Of a stretch of DNA of 8,514 nucleotides, positions 1-5,062 are shown in pieces. How positions within the stretch are numbered: position 1 is the first letter of the stretch; every line of letters begins with the position of its first letter. The stretch spans positions 1-8,514 of the forward strand of contig JAFLUQ010000103.1 in the NCBI GenBank assembly GCA_022508735.1, read 5' to 3'. The translations under genes and the position numbers were made by a program. This DNA is from Oscillospiraceae bacterium. Its GTDB lineage: Bacteria; Bacillota; Clostridia; UMGS1883. The notes below the pieces were generated by a model that ran no database searches, was not told the DNA's origin, and was given only the letters and a program-made list of their open reading frames with translations.

Positions 1-41
1 CAGTTCAGCAAGAGATAAACGCTTTTTTGCAAAATCACACG

Positions 42-81
42 GAACCCCTGAAAACACTCGTGTTTTCGGGGGTTCTTTTTT
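42..81 (+). terminator. Strong rho-independent terminator
   Basis: A 16-position stem (42-57 with 60-75, one G-U wobble) is followed directly by six T residues. It is oriented to stop a transcript entering from left of the window, so it probably closes a flanking gene or insulates the element's left end. In the leftward direction the stem has no U-tract, so it is a poor terminator for the leftward gene at 141-1055. Confidence 0.85.
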
Positions 82-96
82 GCTGTGGGCGGCGTT

Positions 97-130
97 TGGT
101 GCAAATCTGGTGCAAATCTGGTGCAAATGG
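97..130. repeat. Three tandem copies of an 11-bp repeat (TGGTGCAAATC), left end
   Basis: Units lie at 97-107, 108-118 and 119-128 (the last ends in G instead of C). The same unit recurs at 7507-7528 in the same orientation. Short direct repeats of about 11 bp inside both ends are what the Tn916 integrase N-terminal domain binds (DR2 repeats), and a Tn916-type integrase is encoded at 5063-6202. I infer that these are arm-type Int sites near the left end. The array begins 16 bp after a terminator and ends about 11 bp before the stop codon of the leftward gene. Confidence 0.65.
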
Positions 131-140
131 TGTTTGGTAG

Positions 141-1055
141 TTACCCGTTCCCGATTTCCAGCCCGTTGTAGCCGTCTTTCTTTAAGAGGGCGCTGGCGTA
201 CTCTCTACTGAACGAGTAGTAAAAGCTCTGGTACACAATATGGTCATCTGGGCGTAGGGAGAGCTGCATGGTATTCCCCTCGTTCCTTAGCACTTGCTCC
301 ATCTCCGTAGCCGTCAGGCCAATATAAAAGCCGACATTGTAAAGAAACAGCTTTCCGTAGATACGATTCCTGTTTTCCCCCTTGTTCTTTACAAATGGAT
401 AGAATACATTTTTGTTGATGTGGTTTGCACGAATGTCGGCAAGCAGGTAATCCGAGAGCGTTTTACCCTCTGCTGGCTTTAGGGTGCGCTCCGTTACTTG
501 CCATTTGCCACGCTTGATGTCCCGAATAGCCGCCTGAATGTCCTTATCCTTTAATTTGTCGGCTTTTTCAAGCACAGCAACCCTATATGTAACCGTTTCA
601 AGAGAAAGATGATTTATGATACCATGCAAGGCTTCCCTTTTCCCTGAGGTAAAACTGCTTATTCGCTGGGCATAACGCTTTACACGGTCAGCTTCACGGT
701 CAATGCTTTTAGAGACAAGGGTGCTTGACAGCATATTTTGAAACTGCATTTGCTCCATCTCGGCGGTGACATCTATTTCAATGCCATCACTTGATACCAA
801 GAGATAGCGGGGGGCGGGCATTACTGACAGCTTCAAAGCCTGTTTGAACACCTTGCCCGTCATTAAATCCTTGTTTTCTTCAAAAAAGGATTTATATTCG
901 TTACAGAACAGCGAAACGTCCTTGTAATATCGCTGCGGGTTTTCGCCATATACCGCACTATTGCTCAAAGAAACAGCCGAGCGACATTGTTTTATCCAAT
1001 ACGCAAGCTGGATAAAGTTGAGGTTCTCTATATCTACATTAAACAGCGGATTCAT
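141..1055 (-). CDS. Unrecognised 304-aa protein with C-terminal HTH-like duplication
   Basis: I do not recognise the full protein. It is soluble, mixed charged, and has no signal peptide or membrane segment. The C-terminus (about residues 237-298) looks like two successive helical units. The first is LYNVGFYIGLTATEMEQVLR followed by NEG. The second runs from DDHIVYQSFYYSF to ALLKKDGYNGL. This resembles the repeated HTH-like modules (helix, 'GLT..E...LLR..G', D-x-I-x-Y) at the C-termini of many Firmicutes mobile-element proteins, so a regulatory or DNA-binding role is an inference. The ATG at 1055 is preceded by an AAGGGGG ribosome site (8-nt spacing) and a near-consensus promoter at 1079-1107. 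It is divergent from the recombinase at 1474 across a palindromic operator-like site, consistent with it controlling that region. Its stop lies just inside the left-end repeats. Confidence 0.8.
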   Translation of the reverse strand: MNPLFNVDIENLNFIQLAYWIKQCRSAVSLSNSAVYGENPQRYYKDVSLFCNEYKSFFEENKDLMTGKVFKQALKLSVMPAPRYLLVSSDGIEIDVTAEMEQMQFQNMLSSTLVSKSIDREADRVKRYAQRISSFTSGKREALHGIINHLSLETVTYRVAVLEKADKLKDKDIQAAIRDIKRGKWQVTERTLKPAEGKTLSDYLLADIRANHINKNVFYPFVKNKGENRNRIYGKLFLYNVGFYIGLTATEMEQVLRNEGNTMQLSLRPDDHIVYQSFYYSFSREYASALLKKDGYNGLEIGNG

Positions 1056-1078
1056 AACTCGTACCCCCTTAGAATATT

Positions 1079-1107
1079 ATTATATTTTTTATTATTCAAA
1101 AAGTCAA
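1079..1107 (-). promoter_or_regulatory. Near-consensus sigma-A promoter for the leftward gene
   Basis: On the minus strand TTGACT (1102-1107) and a perfect TATAAT (1079-1084) are separated by exactly 17 bp. The start codon of the leftward gene is 24 bp beyond the -10 box, leaving a very short 5' leader containing the ribosome site. The -35 box abuts the 12-bp palindrome at 1109-1138, so a protein bound there would interfere with polymerase. Confidence 0.85.
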
Positions 1108-1108
1108 G

Positions 1109-1138
1109 AACTACATTCCTGTTTGTAGGAATGTAGTT
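1109..1138. promoter_or_regulatory. Perfect 12-bp inverted repeat between divergent promoters (candidate operator)
   Basis: The arms AACTACATTCCT (1109-1120) and AGGAATGTAGTT (1127-1138) are perfectly complementary around a 6-bp spacer. The dyad sits exactly between the two divergent -35 boxes, and no U-tract follows on either strand, so an operator is more likely than a terminator. The likeliest ligand is a regulator encoded by the element, such as the protein at 141-1055 (inference). Confidence 0.65.
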
Positions 1139-1149
1139 GGGCCAATTCG

Positions 1150-1177
1150 TTGACTTTGAAGAAAAAATGTGCATAAT
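1150..1177 (+). promoter_or_regulatory. Rightward sigma-A-like promoter toward the recombinase
   Basis: TTGACT (1150-1155) is followed after 16 bp by CATAAT (1172-1177), a five-of-six match to the -10 consensus. It mirrors the leftward promoter: TTGACTT occurs outward on both sides of the palindrome. Transcripts would carry a leader of nearly 300 nt before the gene at 1474. Confidence 0.55.
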
Positions 1178-1473
1178 GACAGGTGTCGGCTGACGCTGAA
1201 CCTTGAAAACTGAATAGCGTTGCGAGAGGGTTATACTGCACTGAGTTCTGCCGTAGAATGATATATACAGAAAAACTTGGTCAAAAGAAAGGAGAGTGTG
1301 ACAGCGATTGTGACATTACGGCAATCGCTGAAATTAAGTAAATGGTATGTGAAGAAACGGCGAAGCCGCCGCTTCTTCACATATTCCGAGAGCATTTTGT
1401 ATCATTGGGTTATGCCCTTTCTCCCCGCCGTTGGCGAAAAAAGTGGTTTTAGTCTTAACTTGGGGGTGATTGA
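1178..1473 (+). other. Hairpin-rich untranslated leader upstream of the recombinase
   Basis: This roughly 300-nt stretch holds no convincing gene. It has a 9-bp perfect hairpin (1302-1310 with 1322-1330) and a 16-bp stem with one mismatch and a 4-nt loop (1347-1362 with 1367-1382). Neither is followed by a U-tract, so they are not simple terminators. A TTGAAAACTGAATA segment (1203-1216) resembles a box seen in Firmicutes rRNA spacer/leader regions. The arrangement suggests control of the downstream gene at the RNA level, but the mechanism is not evident. Confidence 0.5.
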
Positions 1474-2388
1474 ATGGGTCGGAACAGCAAGAACATTAAA
1501 ATAGAGCTGAACCGCCGTATTGACGGGTTGCTTCGCATAGGAGAAAAGAAGGTCAAGAACGATAAGAGCAATCCTAATCGGGCCGAGGGTATCCATTCAG
1601 TCCGAACCGCTGATACATACAGGGCCGTCGCAAACAGCTTTGGGGACTTCCTAAAATCTCAGGGGGTCAAGACGATTGCCGACATAGAAAGGCAGCACAT
1701 ACAGGCTTATATGGAGAGCCGAGCGGATTTATCGGCATACACGCACAGCCGTGACCTGTCTGCAATCAATAAGCTCTTGGATACACGGTACACGCCGAGA
1801 GATTTTGGCTTTCAGGATAGGAAATACTCTGCCATTACAAACAACCGAGGGCTTTCCCGCTATAACACCTCAGAGGCGAACAGGAACAGAGAACAGCTAA
1901 GTTTTGTACGGGCAACGGGTATCCGCAGACAATCCATAGCGACGGTTACGCCGAGCCAAGCTGTCAGGAACGCCGACGGTCAAGTTATCGGATTTCATGT
2001 CATTGAAAAGGGGGGTCGAGAGCGTAATTGTGTGGTTCTGGAGCAGGACAGGCAACGCATTACCGAGCTGGTCAATCAAAAGACAGCCAAACAGGGGGCA
2101 AATACCCCGATGTTCAAAGAGGTTGACCGTAACGCCAATCCACACTATGCCCGCCGAGAATACGCTCAGGCGCTGTACGCCGACTTAAAGCAAGCCCATG
2201 AACAGGGGCGGGATTACTACGACGGCATCAGGGATAGCTTTATAAAACAAGAGGCGTTTGATAAGGCTATCAGACGCTATGACAAAACAGAGATTAGAGG
2301 CGGCCTTGATAGAGATACGCTTGCCGAGGTGAGCCAAAACATGGGGCATAACAGGATTGATGTTATTTTATACCACTATTTGCGCTGA
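1474..2388 (+). CDS. Atypical tyrosine recombinase (site-specific integrase), 304 aa
   Basis: DNA strand-exchange enzyme of the phage-integrase fold. A SAM-like core-binding region (about residues 40-105, TADTYRAVANSFGDFLKS onward) precedes a catalytic domain. The set can be read as Arg in ATGIRR (R151), Lys in EKGGR (K179), H-x-x-R in HYARR (H224, R227), GH in MGHNRID (G291, H292) and a terminal tyrosine (Y300 or Y302; Y302 fits the spacing of other 'GHNRxDV..xHYL' members). Motif spacing is shorter than in the Int at 5063, and there is no AP2-like arm domain, so it belongs to a different subfamily. Start: ATG with a GGGGGTGAT ribosome site at 1462-1470. Its substrate is unknown: it could resolve multimers, serve a second attachment site, or be a relic. 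All catalytic positions appear intact. Confidence 0.85.
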   Translation: MGRNSKNIKIELNRRIDGLLRIGEKKVKNDKSNPNRAEGIHSVRTADTYRAVANSFGDFLKSQGVKTIADIERQHIQAYMESRADLSAYTHSRDLSAINKLLDTRYTPRDFGFQDRKYSAITNNRGLSRYNTSEANRNREQLSFVRATGIRRQSIATVTPSQAVRNADGQVIGFHVIEKGGRERNCVVLEQDRQRITELVNQKTAKQGANTPMFKEVDRNANPHYARREYAQALYADLKQAHEQGRDYYDGIRDSFIKQEAFDKAIRRYDKTEIRGGLDRDTLAEVSQNMGHNRIDVILYHYLR

Positions 2389-2459
2389 TTTTGGTTATAC
2401 GGGCTATATGATGGCAGTAAAATGTAATAATCATATAAACTTAGTAAGGGACGGCGAGC

Positions 2460-2582
2460 ATGATGTATCTTACAAAAGAAGAGCGTGATTTTCTGCAAGT
2501 GGTCAGTGCCGACTGTGCCGACAGCGAGTTTGAGCGGTGGGTAGAGCTTATGGAGCAGGAATACGCTTCAATGGCATATTGA
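2460..2582 (+). CDS. Small 40-aa acidic protein of unknown function
   Basis: The ORF starts with two Met codons and reads MMYLTKEERDFLQVVSADCA, then DSEFERWVELMEQEYASMAY. It is acidic, probably helical, with no membrane segment. It lies 71 bp after the recombinase stop, has a modest AAGGGA ribosome site at 2446-2451, and ends 18 bp before a clean terminator, so it fits as the last gene of the recombinase transcript. I do not recognise a family. The coding assignment rests on position, the ribosome site and protein-like composition, and it may be missed by standard gene callers. Confidence 0.55.
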   Translation: MMYLTKEERDFLQVVSADCADSEFERWVELMEQEYASMAY

Positions 2583-2600
2583 CCATATAATTCCTTCCTA

Positions 2601-2626
2601 TCCTCGCAAAATGCGAGGATTTTATT
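2601..2626 (+). terminator. Rho-independent terminator after the recombinase operon
   Basis: An 8-bp perfect stem TCCTCGCA/TGCGAGGA with an AAA loop is followed by a T-rich tract (TTTTATT). It ends the transcript carrying the recombinase and the 40-aa ORF. Confidence 0.8.
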
Positions 2627-3098
2627 ATAAATCAGCACAATTAAGTTATTATTCTTTGCGTAGCAGCATATACTATAATATAGCAGACCTGATACACCTG
2701 CTTATACATTGCTCACCTTTACTGACTAAGCAAAAAAATGAAGGGGTAGGAATATATCAGGGGCAGAATATAAACTGGTAGCAACCCGCCGAGGGTTGAA
2801 CATAAAAGGGCAGGAATACATAATCCCCTCGTAACGCAAAGTTGCGAGGGGATTTCTTTGCTCGAACACAATATTTTTATAAATCCAAATACTCGTAGCG
2901 TACAATAAAACAAATTCAGTCCAGCGGGACGCTGGTAGCGATAGCTCCCCTTCGGGCGAGTGGATACCAAGAACGCCACGGCGTTCAAGTCGGTGCTCCA
3001 ACGAGCTTTGCTAAAGCTCCCTCGCAAAGCGAGGTTAGCTGTTTACCATCAGCCTTGCTGATGGCTGAAACTTAACAATGTAAAGGAGGAACAACTTC
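2627..3098 (+). other. Long intergenic hairpin cluster, no gene
   Basis: No convincing ORF is present on either strand. Between 2782 and 3064 I count eight short stems: 2782-2798 (6 bp), 2823-2853 (13 bp), 2921-2935 (6 bp, GGA loop), 2945-2960 (UUCG tetraloop, one mismatch), 2971-2986 (7 bp), 3003-3019 (7 bp), 3020-3034 (6 bp, AAA loop) and 3046-3064 (8 bp). Such density in one strand suggests a structured leader or noncoding RNA, or a single-strand-active DNA site such as an origin. A bare TATAAT occurs at 2674-2679 without a good -35. The last hairpin ends 17 bp before the ribosome site of the next gene. Confidence 0.5.
2823..2859 (+). terminator. Terminator-like hairpin inside the intergenic cluster
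   Basis: A 13-bp stem (2823-2835 with 2841-2853, one G-U wobble) and a GCAAA loop are followed by TTCTTT. The tract is imperfect. It could terminate or attenuate a transcript starting near 2680, or be part of the larger structured region. Confidence 0.5.
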
Positions 3099-4055
3099 TT
3101 GAAAGATTATTATAATAAAGCAAAGGATAGCTTGGTAATATCTCGTTCTACTTATACAAAATCGTATGAAACGCTTAAAATACAGGCTGCGGCTGAGGGC
3201 AGAACCGCTTTAGAGTTTTGCGTTTGGTATGATTTTCAGTTGGTCAGTGTCGCACGGCTTGATGTCAATGTATTTTCCTGCATTTTGGAATTGATTGAGA
3301 AAGGACACATTACGGGCCAGTATATAAAGCAATTTCGCCTTGCCTGTATTCTGATGCAGAAGTTCCTGCAATCCAGCAAAGCGATAAACGACAGGAAGTG
3401 TACAGAGTATCTTACGGACCACCCCGAAGTGAGCACAAGGCTTGAAACAAAGCGCATTGACATTGATTTCAGCAAATTTCTCAAATATGACAGGTACAAG
3501 GCGCACAAGCAAATGTTTCCGTATTTCAGGCAGCAGAGTATCAGCACAGACCTTATAGCCGAGCTGGTAAGCCGAGAGCTGCTTGCCTATGACCTTGACT
3601 TCCGCAACCTGATTTTCCTGAACAGGACGGATACGGATATAATCGGCGTGGAAAAATTGGGGACAGGCTCAAAGCACTTCCAACGTCTTGAGGGAACAAT
3701 GCCGATATGCTGGCTCTATTGGGCAGAGGACAGGCAGTATATCACCCTCTCCACCGATATTGAAACAGTAGTGTTTTTTGACAAGACTTTGAATTTGCTC
3801 AAGTACCTCACAAGCAATGCGCCGAGGACAGGAACACTGTATGCCAGCCTACATACGCCCAACTGTCTTGTTGAAACATATAAAAACACGATTTCATTGC
3901 TTAAAGAAGGTGTAAGAATCGAATTTATTTTTGAGGACGAAGAAAAAATCAAGCGATTTGATAGAATTAAACTATTATCGGATATTCCTGTGGCTGCTGA
4001 CGGTGACACAGAGCCTGCAACAGAAGATGATAACGAGGAAGATTTGCCGTTCTGA
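3099..4055 (+). CDS. Possible diverged DUF3991/TOPRIM-like protein with SSB-type C-terminal tip
   Basis: 318 aa, starting at TTG: the strong AAAGGAGGA ribosome site (3082-3090) is 8 nt upstream, and no better start exists. The N-terminal 125 residues are not recognised. Residues about 130-200 recall DUF3991: a K-x-x-x-Y-x-x-x-QQSISTDLIAELVSREL helix, then LLAYDLDFRNLIFLN and IIGVEKLGTGS. Residues about 222-290 would then match the TOPRIM half, with VVFFDKTLNLLKYL where active relatives have an F-E-x-x-I-D-x-L-S motif; the catalytic Glu is missing, so enzymatic activity is doubtful. The extreme C-terminus, an acidic linker ending DNEEDLPF, closely resembles the SSB protein-interaction tip (B. 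subtilis SSB ends in DDDLPF). I infer a DNA-metabolism accessory that docks on SSB-binding partners. The family call is tentative; the tip is directly visible. A long structured region lies upstream and a terminator follows at once. Confidence 0.75.
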   Translation: MKDYYNKAKDSLVISRSTYTKSYETLKIQAAAEGRTALEFCVWYDFQLVSVARLDVNVFSCILELIEKGHITGQYIKQFRLACILMQKFLQSSKAINDRKCTEYLTDHPEVSTRLETKRIDIDFSKFLKYDRYKAHKQMFPYFRQQSISTDLIAELVSRELLAYDLDFRNLIFLNRTDTDIIGVEKLGTGSKHFQRLEGTMPICWLYWAEDRQYITLSTDIETVVFFDKTLNLLKYLTSNAPRTGTLYASLHTPNCLVETYKNTISLLKEGVRIEFIFEDEEKIKRFDRIKLLSDIPVAADGDTEPATEDDNEEDLPF

Positions 4056-4058
4056 CGA

Positions 4059-4096
4059 AAAAAGCTCCTGCCGGGTAAGCGGCAGGAGCTTTTTAT
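4059..4096 (+). terminator. Strong rho-independent terminator
   Basis: A 15-bp stem (4059-4073 with 4080-4094) has a 6-nt loop, an A-run on the left arm and a T-run on the right. It begins three bases after the preceding stop codon and separates that gene from ardA. The A/T-flanked stem could work in both directions. Confidence 0.9.
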
Positions 4097-4156
4097 AATC
4101 TCACCGCTCCATTACTATAATCTAATATCAATATTTATAAGTAAAGGAGCATTTGT

Positions 4157-4705
4157 ATGGTTAGTATCTGTATCTGCAATCTTAGTCTCTATAATAGTGG
4201 GCAATTAATGTGTGAATGGCTGGTGCTGCCTGCCACAAAGGACAAGCTGCAACGGCTGTTGCACCGAATTGGTATCAATGAAACCTATGAGGAATGGTTC
4301 ATCGCTGACCATTCCAGTGACTTTGAGTGCGTTAATGAGGTCATCGGCGAATACACAAGCGTATCGAGCCTAAACCGCCTTGCAGAAAGGCTTGGAGAGA
4401 TGACCCGCAATGAGCTTGAAATGTTGGAAGCTGTTGCTGAGGGCTGGGGCGTAAAGAATGTAGACGAGCTATTGAAGCTCTCCTATAACCTTGACTGCTT
4501 CACACTGTACGAAGATGTCCACGACGAAAAGGAGCTTGGGGAGTGCTTTTTCTACGAGCTGGGGGCTATCGAGGTTCCCAAAAATCTGCTGCCGTACTTT
4601 GACTTTGAGGCATATGGTCTTGACCTCAGATTGTCTCTGGACGGTATGTTTACATCTCACGGATATGTTGAGCAAATTGAGGAGCTGAAAGAAATAGAAT
4701 ATTGA
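4157..4705 (+). CDS. ardA: ArdA-family antirestriction protein
   Basis: 182 aa and acidic. ArdA proteins are DNA mimics that bind type I restriction-modification enzymes and let newly arrived elements escape restriction. Family features seen: the start ICICNLSLYNSGQLMCEWL followed by VLP, matching the 'I.I.NL..YN.G.L.G.WL.LP' opening; the middle YEEWFIADHSSDF and IGEYTSVSSLNRLAERLGEM; and the late segment VPKNLLPYFDFEAYGLDLR with a final TSHGYVE. Asp/Glu are spread over the whole chain, as expected of a DNA mimic. Start: ATG with an AAAGGAG site 7 nt upstream; an AGTAAAGGAG segment is shared with the excisionase gene leader. A TATAAT at 4116-4121 may be its -10, but no good -35 is seen. It sits alone between a terminator and the xis-int pair, a common place for antirestriction functions in integrative elements. 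Confidence 0.85.
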   Translation: MVSICICNLSLYNSGQLMCEWLVLPATKDKLQRLLHRIGINETYEEWFIADHSSDFECVNEVIGEYTSVSSLNRLAERLGEMTRNELEMLEAVAEGWGVKNVDELLKLSYNLDCFTLYEDVHDEKELGECFFYELGAIEVPKNLLPYFDFEAYGLDLRLSLDGMFTSHGYVEQIEELKEIEY

Positions 4706-4790
4706 ATAGTTTTGTGGTTTTCTTTTTTTAGCCTCTCCTATTCCTGCTTCAAGGAATGGAAACGGCCAAAACATAGAAATACCGTGAAAA

Positions 4791-4859
4791 ATATGTTATC
4801 TTCAAAATGTGAGCTGCGAAAGCTATTAACAAAAATACTCAGTAAAGGAGATAACATAT
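4791..4859 (+). promoter_or_regulatory. Stem-loop sequestering the excisionase ribosome-binding site
   Basis: Bases 4791-4803 (ATATGTTATCTTC) pair with 4847-4859 (GGAGATAACATAT) in a 13-bp stem, with one U-G wobble and no mismatch. The right arm contains the GGAG core and ends at the base just before the ATG at 4860. In RNA this would hide the ribosome site of the Xis-like gene. The 43-nt loop holds a further minor 4-bp hairpin (4812-4815 with 4821-4824). The dyad could instead be a DNA operator, but its exact overlap with the ribosome site favours translational control. Confidence 0.6.
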
Positions 4860-5045
4860 ATGCCTAATTCAATTCCAAAGATGATGACCGTTAGACAAAT
4901 CGCTAAAACGGGGCTGCTGCCTGAGGCGGCAATCCGTAGATTGCTCAGGGAGAAAAAAATCCCCGCCGTTTATTCAGGGAAGAAAGCCTATATCAACTTT
5001 GGTACGCTTTGCGAACAGTTGGCCAATCTAAAGCCTGCCAGTTAA
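4860..5045 (+). CDS. xis: Excisionase-like small HTH DNA-binding protein
   Basis: 61 aa, basic. A winged-HTH/MerR-like excisionase fold is suggested by MMTVRQIAKTGLLPEAAIRR, then LLREKKIPAVYSGKKAYINF: helix-turn-helix, short beta wing (Y-S-G-K-K), then a closing helix LCEQLANL. Such proteins bend DNA at the element's ends and bias the integrase toward excision. The position directly upstream of int, 17 bp between stop and start, is the classical xis-int order of Tn916-type elements, which supports the name. The AAAGGAG site (4844-4850) lies within or next to a 13-bp stem, so expression is probably restrained unless the stem opens. The homologous 'helix-turn-helix domain' family also contains plain regulators, so the excisionase role is inferred. 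Confidence 0.8.
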   Translation: MPNSIPKMMTVRQIAKTGLLPEAAIRRLLREKKIPAVYSGKKAYINFGTLCEQLANLKPAS

Positions 5046-5062
5046 GAAAGGAGAGCGTTACC

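Noticed and set aside
97..130. Tandem repeats as a CRISPR array
   Set aside because: Units are 11 bp and directly adjacent with no spacers. They fit integrase binding sites, not CRISPR repeats.
1298..1504. A 68-codon rightward frame from GTG at 1298 overlapping the recombinase start
   Set aside because: The AAAGGAG at 1288-1294 is only 3 nt from the GTG. The encoded sequence follows the two hairpins (KKRRSRRFF comes from the stem), and the frame ends inside the recombinase gene. A leader peptide is possible but not supported enough to list.
2411..2488. A 25-codon frame from ATG 2411 overlapping the 40-aa ORF
   Set aside because: No ribosome site and a poor composition compared with the ORF at 2460.
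2719..3027. Two overlapping leftward frames in the hairpin-rich region
   Set aside because: No convincing start signals and no recognisable protein pattern. The sequence is better explained by consecutive inverted repeats.
3099..4055. Relaxase or replication initiator identity for the 318-aa protein
   Set aside because: No HUH histidine cluster with a paired tyrosine and no recognisable Rep motifs are visible.
5009..5062. Longer integrase starting at TTG 5009
   Set aside because: It would begin inside xis without a ribosome site. The GTG at 5063 has AAAGGAGAG at correct spacing and gives the normal family N-terminus.
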